Shown here in pieces: positions 1 to 8,807 of a DNA stretch of 59,788 nt. The DNA comes from an uncultured Alphaproteobacteria bacterium. GTDB lineage: Bacteria > Pseudomonadota > Alphaproteobacteria > RF32 > CAG-239. Made by a program: the position numbers and the translations under genes. The notes under the pieces are model-generated. The model had not been told where the DNA came from. It saw only the letters and a list, made by a program, of their open reading frames with translations, and searched no databases. Within the stretch, counting starts at the first letter, position 1; each line of letters starts with the position of its first letter. The DNA lies in the NCBI GenBank assembly GCA_944390895.1, contig CALXRQ010000007.1:1-59788 (forward strand), in the 5' to 3' direction.

Positions 1-180
1 CGCCCACGTTGAGTCACTCCGGGCTTGACGAACGTAAACTGTCATCCTGAACGAAGTGAAGGATCTCAGCCGTATACCGTTACTCCGGGCTTGACCCGGA
101 GTTTAGGTAGGTAAGGAATCAATATTAGACCTGGATTCCGGTTCAAGGACAGAATGACAATAAAAATGAAAAGACCAAAA
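1..180. repeat. Interspersed repeat island A (partial, runs off the left edge)
   Basis: Noncoding stretch built of modules that recur at 7408-7799. A 30-base module at 41-70 (begins gtcatcctgaacgaagtgaa) matches 7603-7632 with one difference. An 8-bp perfect hairpin (ACTCCGGG / CCCGGAGT, 82-102) follows. The stretch at about 103-157 (taggtag, then a ctggattc... module ending agaatgac) parallels 7492-7550. The first bases (cgcccacgtt) match 7691-7700. No open frame here looks real. Probably a dispersed noncoding repeat family; the copy is cut by the window edge. Confidence 0.7.
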
Positions 181-280
181 TGACATAAAGAAAAAACTGT
201 ATGAACGCGCGGTGTATTTTTTAATGTGCCGACAACGGAGGCCGTGAAACAGCTAACTGAAGCCCCCGGGTGCTGCCCGG

Positions 281-2362
281 TTAGCCGGCAAGATAGGTTT
301 TGACGGCATTATCACGTTCAAAGAGGTAGAGGAGCGTGCGCAGAGCCTGTCCCCGTTCGGAAGTAAGGTCGGGGTCGAGTTCCATAATCAGTTTGGCGTC
401 TTTGGAAGCCGTCAGCAGCAGATTTTTGTGGACGGAAAGATCCGCCAGCCGGAATTCGGCAAAGCCGCTTTGCCGGGTACCGAGCATTTCGCCGCCGCCG
501 CGGAGTTCAAGATCTTCTTCGGCGATGCGGAAGCCGTCTTCGGTTTCTTTCATAATGTTCAATCTTGCGCGCGAATGTTCGCTCAAGGGATAAGAATACA
601 GTAAAATGCAGGTGGAAGCCTGATAGCCGCGCTTAATGCGTCCGCGCAGCTGATGAAGCTGTGCGAGGCCGAAACGTTCGGCGTGTTCAATGACCATAAT
701 TGTCGCCTCGGGAACGTTAACGCCGACTTCAATGACGGTGGTGGCGACCAGAAGTTTGATTTCTCCTTTTTTAAAACGTTCCATAACGGCGTCTTTTTCG
801 GCTTCTTTCATTTTGCCGTGTACCATTCCGACCTCGGCGCCAAAATAGCGTTTAAGGCTTTCAAAACGTTCTTCGGCGGCGGCCAAATCTATTTTTTCCG
901 ATTCTTCAACCAGCGGACAAACCCAATAAGCCCTCGCGCCGTCTTTAATTTTCCTTTGCAGAGCGGCAACGATTTCGCCGATTTTTTCAACCGGCATAAC
1001 GCGGGTGTCAACCGGCTTGCGGCCGGCGGGAACCTGATCTATTTTGGAATATTCCATATCACCGTATGCGGTTAATACCAATGTGCGCGGAATGGGCGTG
1101 GCGGTCATAACCAGAATGTCGGCTTTGTTTCCTTTGTTGGAGAGGTTGAGGCGTTGGTGCACGCCGAAGCGGTGCTGTTCGTCAATAACCGCATAAGCCA
1201 GGTCTTTGAATACCACGTTTTCCTGAAACAGGGCATGAGTGCCGATGATGATGTCTGTTTTGCCGGAGGCCAGGTCTTCCAGAATTTGGACACGTTTTTT
1301 GCCTTTGGTGCGTCCGGTTAAAAGCTCGCAGCGAATGCCGATTTCCTCACATAGCGGGGCAATGGTTTCCAAATGCTGTTTGGCCAGAATCTCGGTCGGC
1401 GCCATAATGGCGGCCTGTGCGCCGCATTCAACGGCGTTGAGCATGGATAAGAAAGCGACAATTGTTTTGCCGCTGCCCACGTCTCCCTGCAACAGGCGCA
1501 GCATCCGGCAGGGTGCTGCCTGGTCGGCAAAAATTTCTTTCAAAACCCTTTCCTGAGCTTCCGTCAGTTTAAAAGGCAACTTGTCCAATGTTTTTTTGCG
1601 CAGCAGGCCGTTGCCTTTGAGCTCGCGCCCCGGTTGTTTTTTTACCTTTTGCCGGACGATTGCCAGCGCCAGCTGATTGGCAAGCAGTTCGTCATAAGCC
1701 AGACGACGGCGTTCCGGTGCGTTGGGGTCCAGGTCTCCCGGCCGGCGGGGACGGTGGGCAAGTTCCGCCGCCGTGTAAAAATCGGGAAAAGATTCCGCGG
1801 TCAGAAATTTTGGATCCTGCCATTCGGGAAGATGAGGCAGCCTCAGCAGCGCCTGTTTAATCCATTTATTGAGCATTTTGTTGGAAATGCCCGCCGTCAG
1901 CGGATAAACCGGCTCAATGCCGGCAATCTGCGCCGCTTCGTCCTCTTTGACGATATAGTCGGGGTGACTCATTTGCAGCATATTGTTAAAGCGTTCGATT
2001 TTGCCGCTGACAATGCGGATTTCGCCGACCGGGAGATTTTTGCGGATAGATTCCGGATAGGCTTTGAAAAAACTTATGGTCATCTGGTCGGTGTCGTCTT
2101 CGACAAGCACTTTGTAAGGCTGCGCTTTTCTGGCCGGAGCGATATGCTCGACCACCCGGACTTTGACCGTGGCGATAACGCCGGTTCTGGCTTCGGCCAG
2201 TTTGGGGGTATAAGTGCGGTCAATCAGGCCGGCGGGCAGATGCCAGATTAGGTCGATGACTTTGCCGATGCCGAGGTTTTGCAGCAGTTTGGCGCTTTTT
2301 TCGCCCAAACCGCCGATGGTGGTAACGTCCGCAAACAGCGGGAACAATATTTCCGGCCTCAT
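281..2362 (-). CDS. recG: ATP-dependent DNA helicase RecG
   Basis: RecG is the cytoplasmic branch-migration helicase that reverses stalled replication forks and processes Holliday junctions. The 693-residue length is normal. The N-terminal wedge/OB region covers roughly residues 1-230 and includes a fold reading VRVVEHIAPARK. The helicase core follows, with Walker A GDVGSGKT near residue 294 and a DEQH motif II near residue 394. Motif III (TATPIPRT) comes next, and the motif VI region LRGRIKRG lies near residue 575; the usual family text here is QLRGRVGRG, so 'IKRG' is a small deviation. The gene is divergent from mfd with 87 bases between the start codons. A GCTAAC/GTTAGC stem at 252-285 encloses the stop codon but has no T-run. 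In many alphaproteobacteria sdhE sits between recG and mfd; it is absent here. Confidence 0.97.
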   Translation of the reverse strand: MRPEILFPLFADVTTIGGLGEKSAKLLQNLGIGKVIDLIWHLPAGLIDRTYTPKLAEARTGVIATVKVRVVEHIAPARKAQPYKVLVEDDTDQMTISFFKAYPESIRKNLPVGEIRIVSGKIERFNNMLQMSHPDYIVKEDEAAQIAGIEPVYPLTAGISNKMLNKWIKQALLRLPHLPEWQDPKFLTAESFPDFYTAAELAHRPRRPGDLDPNAPERRRLAYDELLANQLALAIVRQKVKKQPGRELKGNGLLRKKTLDKLPFKLTEAQERVLKEIFADQAAPCRMLRLLQGDVGSGKTIVAFLSMLNAVECGAQAAIMAPTEILAKQHLETIAPLCEEIGIRCELLTGRTKGKKRVQILEDLASGKTDIIIGTHALFQENVVFKDLAYAVIDEQHRFGVHQRLNLSNKGNKADILVMTATPIPRTLVLTAYGDMEYSKIDQVPAGRKPVDTRVMPVEKIGEIVAALQRKIKDGARAYWVCPLVEESEKIDLAAAEERFESLKRYFGAEVGMVHGKMKEAEKDAVMERFKKGEIKLLVATTVIEVGVNVPEATIMVIEHAERFGLAQLHQLRGRIKRGYQASTCILLYSYPLSEHSRARLNIMKETEDGFRIAEEDLELRGGGEMLGTRQSGFAEFRLADLSVHKNLLLTASKDAKLIMELDPDLTSERGQALRTLLYLFERDNAVKTYLAG

Positions 2363-2449
2363 TTATACCCTGCATACCATAAAAAACAGTTGCTATCACC
2401 TCTATATTGTATATATTTTATTTCATAAGTAAACGATTGAATTATAATA

Positions 2450-5400
2450 ATGCAGTACGATCTCAACAAACTGAAAAACAAGACCCTCTCTTCGGTGCCC
2501 GATGGCTATGACGCGGTTTTGCTTGACCGCTTCAGCCGCAAGTCCAAGGAAATTTTGTATGTGGTAAGCGACGGCGTTTCGCTGGAACGTACGGCTGATA
2601 TGTTGCGGTATCTTAATCCCAAACTGGATGTTTTGAAGTTTCCAGCCTGGGATACGGTGCCCTATGACCGGGTTTCGCCGAACGTCAATATCGTGGCGCA
2701 GCGGGTCGAGACCCTGACCGAGATTGTAACCAACCCCAATCCTAAAAAGCCGCGGGTGATTATCGCCAGTATCGGTTCCCTGATTCAGAAGCTGCCGCCG
2801 CAGAAAATATTTTTGAATTCGGTGCGGCTGGTAAAGGTCGGCGGCAAACTCAGCTTCAACGACTTTATTCATTATGCGGCGCTGAACGGCTACAACCGCG
2901 TGGAACAGGTGATAGAACCCGGAGAATATGCGGTGCGCGGCGACATTATTGACATTTTTCCGGTCGGAACCAACGAGCCGCTGCGCATTGACCTGTTTGA
3001 CGACGAGGTTGAGCGTATTCGCACCTTTGACGCCATGACCCAGCGCACCACCGGCGAGCTGACCCATTACAGCTTTCAGGTCATGGGCGAAGTGGCGCTG
3101 GATGAAAACACCATCCGCTCTTTCCGTTCCAAATATCGTGAGGCTTTCGGTGCGGCGTTCAAAGACGATGAAATCTATGCCGATATTTCCGAAGGAATAA
3201 AACATTTGGGCATGGAAAACTGGCTGCCGTTTTTTTACGAAGACCCGTTGCCGGATCTGTTTTCCTATCTGCCTTCTGCCGACATTGTCATCGGCCGCAG
3301 TTTTGACGAGGCGCTGAAAGCCAAATGCGACGGCATTGCCGACTATTATCAGGCCAGGCTTGAAGCCTTAAACATAAAATCGGCCGCCGAACAGGATGTC
3401 TATCGTCCGGTGAAACCCGAGCTTTTGTATCTGAACGAAAAACAGGTTTATGAAATTCTCGCTAAAAGACAGGCGGTTAAATTTACAAATTTGAGCATTG
3501 AAAGCACCGAAGAGATTATTGATGCCGAGGTCGTGCCCGGCCGCAGCTTCGCCCATGCCAAAAATGTCAATCTGGGGCAGGTATATACGGATTTGGCGGC
3601 CTACCTGCGGGAAAATCAAAAACTGAAACGGGTGATATGCTGTTATTCCGAAGGATCGCGCGACCGTGTCTTTTCTCTGATGTCCGAACATGAGATAAAA
3701 GATTTAAGCTTCGCCGACAATTGGGACGAAGCGCAGGAAAAGGATCTTTCCAAAACCGTGATGGTGGTTTTAAATCTGAGTCAGGGTTTCAGGGGCGACG
3801 GTTTGTGCTTCATCTCCGAACAGGATATTCTGGGCGAACGCCAGCATCGCAAAACTGTCCGCAAGGCTTCTTCCAAAGACTTTATTGCCGATGTCGGTTC
3901 CTTGAACGTCGGCGAACTGGTGGTGCATATTGAACATGGTATCGGCAAATTCTTGGGGCTGGAAAACATCACCGCCGGCGGTGCCCCGCACGATTGTCTC
4001 AAAATTTTGTATGCCAACGATGCCAAGCTTTTTGTCCCGGTTGAAAACATTGACGTCTTGTCCCGCTACGGCATAGAGGACGACAACATCCAGCTTGATA
4101 CGCTGGGCGGCATGGCTTGGCAGGCCAAAAAGGCCAAAGTTAAACAGAAAATCCGCGACATTGCCGAAAAACTGATACAGATTGCGGCGCAGCGGCACCT
4201 CAAAAAAGCCGATGCCTTTGTTCCGCCGCAAGGGCTTTATGACGAATTTTGTTCACATTTTCCTTATAATGAAACCGATGACCAGCTCAATGCCATTGCC
4301 GATGTTATGCAGGATCTCGGACAGTCCGTGCCGATGGACAGACTGGTCTGCGGCGACGTCGGGTTCGGCAAAACCGAGGTCGCGCTGCGGGCTGCGTTTG
4401 CCGTGGCGGCCAGCGGAGCGCAGGTGGCGCTGATTGTGCCGACCACGCTGTTGGCGCGCCAGCATTATATGAACTTTAAGCAGCGAATGGAAGGTTTTCC
4501 GGTCAGGGTTAAGATGCTCTCCCGCCTGGTAACGCCCAAAGAGGCCGAACAAACCAAAAAAGGTCTGGAGGACGGTTCGGTCGAAATCGTCATCGGCACG
4601 CACGCGCTGCTCTCAAAAGACATTAAGTTTTGCAATCTGGGGCTGCTGATTATTGATGAAGAACAGCATTTCGGCGTGGCTCACAAGGAAAAGCTGAAAG
4701 CCATCAAGTCTGACGTCCATGTGCTGACCCTCACGGCAACGCCGATTCCTCGGACGCTGCAATTGTCTTTAACCGGCGTCAAACAGTTGAGCATTATCGC
4801 CACGCCGCCGGTTGACCGCCTGGCGGCCAGAACTTTCGTCATGCCTTTTGACAAGGTTATGATTAAGGAAGCCATTTATCGCGAAAAGTTTCGTCACGGA
4901 CAGACCTTTTTCGTTTGTCCGCGGGTATCGGATATTTTCGGCGTGGAAAAAGAACTGCGCGAACTGGTGCCTGACGTAAAAATTCTGGTGGCTCACGGAC
5001 AGATGCCGGTCAAACAGCTTGAAAACGTAATGAACGATTTTGCCGACGGCAAGGCCGATCTGCTGCTTTCAACCACGATTATTGAATCCGGCATTGATAT
5101 GCCGAGCGTCAACACCATGATTGTCTATCGTTCGGATATGTTCGGACTGGCGCAGCTGTATCAGCTTAAAGGCCGGGTAGGACGCGGCAAACTGCGCGGC
5201 TATTGCTATTTTACCATTCCCAGACAAAAGGCCTTAAAACCGATTGCCGAGCGGCGGCTGAATATCTTGCAGGCGCTGGATACGCTGGGCGCAGGTTTTT
5301 CTTTGGCCAGTCACGATATGGATATCCGCGGTTCCGGCAACATTTTGGGTGAAGAACAGTCCGGCCATATCAAAGAAGTGGGCATTGCCTTGTATCAGCA

Positions 5401-5923
5401 TATGCTGGAAGAAGAAATCATGCGCCTGAAGACCGGCGAACTGGCCGATGAACGGCAGAAACAGATTTCCGACTGGGCGCCGCAGATAACGACCGGTATT
5501 CCGATTATGATTCCGGAAACCTATGTCCGCGATTTGGGCGTGCGTCTGGGGCTGTATAAACGCATCGGCGACATTGCCGACAAGTCCGGTCTGGATGATA
5601 TCCGCGAGGAACTGATTGACCGCTTCGGCAAACTGCCCGAAGAAGTCGACAATCTGCTCAAAACCGTTGAGATAAAGCAGCTTTGCCGCTCGGCCAATAT
5701 TGAAAAAATAGATGCCGGTGCCAAAGGTGTGCTGATAACCTTGCGCAACAATACTTTCGCGAAGCCCGATAAGCTGATAGATTTTATCAGCCGTCAGTTC
5801 GGTGCGGTTAAAATACGCCCGGACCAGAAAATATTCATTGAGAAAAACCTGGAGAGTTATGCCGTCCGGGTTGAGACGATCAAAAACTTTGTAACTAAGC
5901 TGAACCGGCTGCTGGAAGATTAA
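2450..5923 (+). CDS. mfd: Transcription-repair coupling factor Mfd
   Basis: Mfd is the ATP-dependent translocase that removes RNA polymerase stalled at lesions and recruits UvrA. At 1157 residues it is full length. An N-terminal UvrB-like module (about 1-350) is followed by the RNA-polymerase-interacting CarD-like domain (LNVGELVVHIEHGIGKFLGL, near residue 485). The RecG-like translocase has Walker A GDVGFGKTE near residue 635, motif II DEEQH near 736 and TATPIPRT near 764. Motif VI reads QLKGRVGRG, and the TRCF C-terminal domain completes it. The ATG at 2450 has no strong Shine-Dalgarno. It is followed without a gap by the next gene (TAAATG), so the two are probably translationally coupled. 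Transcription is divergent from recG. Confidence 0.97.
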   Translation: MQYDLNKLKNKTLSSVPDGYDAVLLDRFSRKSKEILYVVSDGVSLERTADMLRYLNPKLDVLKFPAWDTVPYDRVSPNVNIVAQRVETLTEIVTNPNPKKPRVIIASIGSLIQKLPPQKIFLNSVRLVKVGGKLSFNDFIHYAALNGYNRVEQVIEPGEYAVRGDIIDIFPVGTNEPLRIDLFDDEVERIRTFDAMTQRTTGELTHYSFQVMGEVALDENTIRSFRSKYREAFGAAFKDDEIYADISEGIKHLGMENWLPFFYEDPLPDLFSYLPSADIVIGRSFDEALKAKCDGIADYYQARLEALNIKSAAEQDVYRPVKPELLYLNEKQVYEILAKRQAVKFTNLSIESTEEIIDAEVVPGRSFAHAKNVNLGQVYTDLAAYLRENQKLKRVICCYSEGSRDRVFSLMSEHEIKDLSFADNWDEAQEKDLSKTVMVVLNLSQGFRGDGLCFISEQDILGERQHRKTVRKASSKDFIADVGSLNVGELVVHIEHGIGKFLGLENITAGGAPHDCLKILYANDAKLFVPVENIDVLSRYGIEDDNIQLDTLGGMAWQAKKAKVKQKIRDIAEKLIQIAAQRHLKKADAFVPPQGLYDEFCSHFPYNETDDQLNAIADVMQDLGQSVPMDRLVCGDVGFGKTEVALRAAFAVAASGAQVALIVPTTLLARQHYMNFKQRMEGFPVRVKMLSRLVTPKEAEQTKKGLEDGSVEIVIGTHALLSKDIKFCNLGLLIIDEEQHFGVAHKEKLKAIKSDVHVLTLTATPIPRTLQLSLTGVKQLSIIATPPVDRLAARTFVMPFDKVMIKEAIYREKFRHGQTFFVCPRVSDIFGVEKELRELVPDVKILVAHGQMPVKQLENVMNDFADGKADLLLSTTIIESGIDMPSVNTMIVYRSDMFGLAQLYQLKGRVGRGKLRGYCYFTIPRQKALKPIAERRLNILQALDTLGAGFSLASHDMDIRGSGNILGEEQSGHIKEVGIALYQHMLEEEIMRLKTGELADERQKQISDWAPQITTGIPIMIPETYVRDLGVRLGLYKRIGDIADKSGLDDIREELIDRFGKLPEEVDNLLKTVEIKQLCRSANIEKIDAGAKGVLITLRNNTFAKPDKLIDFISRQFGAVKIRPDQKIFIEKNLESYAVRVETIKNFVTKLNRLLED

Positions 5924-6595
5924 ATGACTGAAATTGCCTTCTATAATCTGATTGTCCATCTGGTAAACAACGATACGCTGACCGAAGAAAATGTAGCGCT
6001 GAAAAATATCTGGGGACGCGAGGGCAATATTATGCTGAGCCTTTATTTTTACCGCACCAAAACCTCCCGGGTGATTGACGCCTCTTATGTCCACGATATT
6101 ATGGATATGACCACGGAAAAATATTATACCCGCTGTCAGGATCTGCTCAGAGATTTTGCTTCTTACCGCGATTCTCTGGCTACGGGAGCAGATGCCGCCG
6201 CGGAAGACGATGCGCCGGTTCTCGATTTTAAGCACCTGGAAGAAATCCGCGATGATATTATCATTCTTATATACATAGCCAAATGCATAGATTATTTCTC
6301 CGAGATGAAAAAACGGACGATTTTTGAGTACATCAAAAAACACGCCGATGTTGAAAATTTGAGCTCCCAGTATATTGAAACATATCTGGTGGGATTAAAG
6401 CCGGATATTGAAGAGTTTTATCAGGCGCTGGACAATATCCGCCACAAAACGCCCGAGGCGGCGGAAGATCTGGCGCGGGAAGTCGTAAAAATCTGTGTCA
6501 GCGACGGAATAATGGCCTACAATGAAAAAATTTACATTGCGGAAATTCTGCAAACGCTGCGGGAACACGGTTTGGATCCCGATGTGGGATTATAA
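5924..6595 (+). CDS. Unknown protein coupled to mfd, possible TerB-like C-terminus
   Basis: A 223-residue soluble, acidic, alpha-helical protein with no signal peptide or membrane segment. The ATG is the base after the mfd stop codon, so it is very probably cotranslated with mfd. I do not recognise the full-length family. The last 45 residues (VKICVSDGIMAYNEKIY then IAEILQTLREHGL) resemble the TerB/DjlA-type pattern, an acidic 'xDG' turn followed by E-K/R and a Leu-rich helix; this is a weak inference. Position suggests a lineage-specific partner of repair or transcription coupling, but nothing in the sequence shows a catalytic motif. Confidence 0.85.
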   Translation: MTEIAFYNLIVHLVNNDTLTEENVALKNIWGREGNIMLSLYFYRTKTSRVIDASYVHDIMDMTTEKYYTRCQDLLRDFASYRDSLATGADAAAEDDAPVLDFKHLEEIRDDIIILIYIAKCIDYFSEMKKRTIFEYIKKHADVENLSSQYIETYLVGLKPDIEEFYQALDNIRHKTPEAAEDLAREVVKICVSDGIMAYNEKIYIAEILQTLREHGLDPDVGL

Positions 6596-6677
6596 AAAAA
6601 ATAGACAAAACAATATTGCCAAGCTTTGCAAAATATGATACTATCATATTGTTTAACAAGTATTATGTATGTCCCGC

Positions 6678-6702
6678 AGCACCTCAGGCAAGTGCTTTTT
6701 TT
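6678..6702 (+). terminator. Possible intrinsic terminator after the mfd operon
   Basis: AGCACCT (6678-6684) pairs with AAGTGCT (6690-6696) with one mismatch, 5-base loop, followed by a T-run to 6702. It lies 83 bases after the upstream stop and 28 bases before the next ATG, so it could also act as a leader attenuator for the 6731 gene. Confidence 0.55.
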
Positions 6703-6730
6703 AGGGATTCACGCCTAAATTATTAAGAAT

Positions 6731-7327
6731 ATGAAAGATTATAGAATTAATCCGTCAGCAACCCTTTGTTATGAAGGAAATTTGTTCATCCCCGAAGGAA
6801 AAAAGAGCTTTAACGTGGTGAAAATCACGGAAGTTCAGGCCTTGACCCTGAAACACCGTAGTGAGCAAAAAAGATATACTTCGTTTGCCGCGGCGCTGGA
6901 GGGGAACAACATTACCAATGCCCAACCCTTGGCGGAAGGAGAGTTCTACAACGGTTATGTTGCCGTTTGGAAGGGAAGCTGGATACAGGCCTGCCGTCTC
7001 ATCGGTTCGTTGCAGATTGCAAGTGATCCTCGAAAGTGGATAGGGGCTGATCCGAGGCTGCGTGAATTGTTGCCCAAAGGAGAGCTTCTGGAACCGCACA
7101 CAACCTGGAAAGAAGGCGAAGTCGTACACTGCGGCGCTTTTAAAGAAGTTTCGGCCGTCTGCGGATATTGGGGACATCCTTATCTTCAGGAGCGGGAAAT
7201 CGGCCGCCGCTTGAAAGAAGCCATTCTTAACCATGACGGTATTATTGCGCTGGAAGATGAAGAGGTTAAGGAACTTCTGGATTTTTCAGCCGCGTTTACC
7301 AGCGGAGCGTTGGTTTTGCCGGCATAA
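6731..7327 (+). CDS. Hypothetical protein, 198 residues
   Basis: I do not recognise this protein. It is soluble with no signal peptide; it is rich in Glu/Lys/Trp and has a well-folded composition. A short hairpin plus T-run sits just upstream, and a strong terminator lies 18 bases after the stop, so it looks monocistronic. The Shine-Dalgarno is poor (aagaat). Codon use is like that of its neighbours (GCC, CTG, GAA), which supports a real, resident gene. Two other orphan proteins of similar size (30367 and 36712) share the same monocistronic setting, but I see no convincing sequence relation. Confidence 0.8.
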   Translation: MKDYRINPSATLCYEGNLFIPEGKKSFNVVKITEVQALTLKHRSEQKRYTSFAAALEGNNITNAQPLAEGEFYNGYVAVWKGSWIQACRLIGSLQIASDPRKWIGADPRLRELLPKGELLEPHTTWKEGEVVHCGAFKEVSAVCGYWGHPYLQEREIGRRLKEAILNHDGIIALEDEEVKELLDFSAAFTSGALVLPA

Positions 7328-7344
7328 TCGGTAATTTTTCAACA

Positions 7345-7379
7345 CAAAAAAGGCATCGGAACAACCGGTGCCTTTTTTG
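7345..7379 (+). terminator. Intrinsic terminator
   Basis: Hairpin AAAAAGGCATCGG / CCGGTGCCTTTTTT with a 4-base loop (one G-T pair), 18 bases after the stop of the 6731 gene. Confidence 0.9.
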
Positions 7380-7407
7380 TTATGCCGAACCATATCTAAT
7401 ATAAACT

Positions 7408-7799
7408 GTCATGCTGAATGAAGTGAAGGCGAAACATCCCAGTCAGCCTGCCTCCAGGCGCTGCCCGGTCATGTCGGGCTTGCCCTGGAGTCTAGGTAGA
7501 ATAAAGCATCAACATTTGATCTGGATTCTGGTGTCAAGCACCAGAATGACAAGAGTATTAAAATGTCACCCTGAGCTTGCCGAAGGGTCTCAGTCTTCTA
7601 TTGTCATCCTGAACGAAGTGAAAGATCTCAGCAATATTTAATAAGGCTAAGATGTTTCGCTGCGCTCAACATGACATTAATACGCGCCGCGCGCCCACGT
7701 TGGGTCATGCCGGACTCCCCCTTTATGTCATTCTGGTGCTTGACACCAGAATCCAGGTCAAACATAAAAAACTACTGAGCGTAGCAAAACATCCCGGCC
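7408..7799. repeat. Interspersed repeat island B
   Basis: A 470-base gene-free stretch packed with repeat modules. Copies of the gtcatNctgaNcgaagtgaa type begin at 7408, 7565 and 7603. An inverted copy lies at 7651-7675 and a truncated one at about 7773-7794. Two perfect 9-bp hairpins carry the same ATTCTGGTG / CACCAGAAT arms, with loops of opposite sense (7525-7547 and 7730-7752). The cgcccacgttg module at 7691-7701 matches the first bases of the window. The island abuts the stop codon of the WavE-like gene (7800). No transposase is present and spacing is irregular, so it is neither an IS nor CRISPR; it looks like a non-autonomous dispersed repeat assembled by nested insertion. Confidence 0.75.
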
Positions 7800-8807
7800 T
7801 TATTTATACTTTCTCTCCAGAAAATATTCCAAGATTCCGTTTCTCACTTTTTTGCGCTTTTCTTTGGTGCGGAAGGGCAGGGCGATGATATTGGCAAAAA
7901 AGCGATATTTTCGGTAGGTTTTATAGAATTTGTTCAGCTTATCTCTTTCTTCGTCGCGTTCCGGAAGCTCAACTGCCGGATTAACCCATTTTTTATACAG
8001 TTTTAGCCAGTCATAATGCGTGTAGCAGGTAATGAAACTGTTAGGATGAATCGCCATATCGAAAGTTTTTTTTGTGTATTGCAGGTTAAACTGCTCAAAA
8101 GACAGCAAAACAAAATTTGAAGCAAAGTAGCGCTCCGTGTCCTCAATATTTTCCGGCGTTGCCTGGTTATACAGTTCCAGTTCGGCTTTTTTCCCGTTTT
8201 TTTTCAGACAATTGATAAAAATATACTGCTCGGGAACATATTTATTGCTGATAGGTGTATTGAAGGAAAAATAAGCTTCTTCTTCAGTCATCAGCGGAAT
8301 GTCAAAAAGATTAATCAAATCTTTGGTCTTTCCGAAAAAAGCCAAATCTGAAATATGAAACGGGTAGGGGCGATTGTCCTGAGGATTGCGGGTAAAATAA
8401 TTACAGGCCAGAATTTTATGATCAAAGACTTTATAATCATTTTCGGCCAGCGGGAATTTATTAAAATAATCAAGAAAATCGTTTCCGGTAATAAAAAAAT
8501 CCGAGCGTAATTTAAATGCATATTCTGTTTTGCAGGCTCTAAGTCCGGCCAGAGTGTTGACAATCTGCCGATTGACATTGTTGAGGTTCTCACCGGGACG
8601 TCTGGAATAATAAAAAAATCCGGGATCCTGAGAAAAAACCACGGCATCGGCACCTTCAATTTTAACACCGCACTCTCCGCAATAAGAAACAATAACCGCA
8701 GCTTGAGGAAAATGTTTTCTTATTTCCGCAATCTGCAGATTGATGTGAGGATAAACCTCTCCTTGGATTATGAATGAGATATTCGTTAATATTTTATTTT
8801 TCTGCAT
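7800..8807 (-). CDS. WavE-like lipopolysaccharide/surface glycan protein (copy 1)
   Basis: 335 residues, predicted cytoplasmic or membrane-associated. The N-terminal strand ISFIIQGEV, the helix IAEIRKHFPQAAVIVS and the later YAFKLRSDFF (residues about 97-105) fit the WavE family, which is named after Vibrio cholerae LPS-core synthesis and has a GT-A-like organisation; the acidic RSDFF plays the place of a DxD-type site (inference). It overlaps the upstream GT8 gene by 22 bases and is the last gene of the operon. The stop codon touches repeat island B. The paralogue at 9840-10784 shares the same landmarks (ITFVVCGKI, YAVRFRTDFE). Base composition is closer to the chromosome average than that of the next two genes upstream. 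Confidence 0.8.
   Translation of the reverse strand: MQKNKILTNISFIIQGEVYPHINLQIAEIRKHFPQAAVIVSYCGECGVKIEGADAVVFSQDPGFFYYSRRPGENLNNVNRQIVNTLAGLRACKTEYAFKLRSDFFITGNDFLDYFNKFPLAENDYKVFDHKILACNYFTRNPQDNRPYPFHISDLAFFGKTKDLINLFDIPLMTEEEAYFSFNTPISNKYVPEQYIFINCLKKNGKKAELELYNQATPENIEDTERYFASNFVLLSFEQFNLQYTKKTFDMAIHPNSFITCYTHYDWLKLYKKWVNPAVELPERDEERDKLNKFYKTYRKYRFFANIIALPFRTKEKRKKVRNGILEYFLERKYK

Noticed and set aside
1634-2251. Plus-strand frame of 205 codons opposite recG
   Set aside because: Antisense shadow of the RecG N-terminal half; no start signals and unnatural composition.
5234-6343. Minus-strand frame of 369 codons
   Set aside because: Mirrors the 3' end of mfd and the next gene; composition is that of an antisense shadow, with no ribosome site or recognisable domain.
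7408-7799. CRISPR array or IS element
   Set aside because: Module spacing is irregular, copies are inverted and truncated, no unique spacers or cas genes and no transposase are seen.
7411-7888. Plus-strand frames of about 76-78 codons across the repeat island
   Set aside because: They run through repeat modules and hairpins, have no ribosome site and continue into the antisense of the WavE-like gene.
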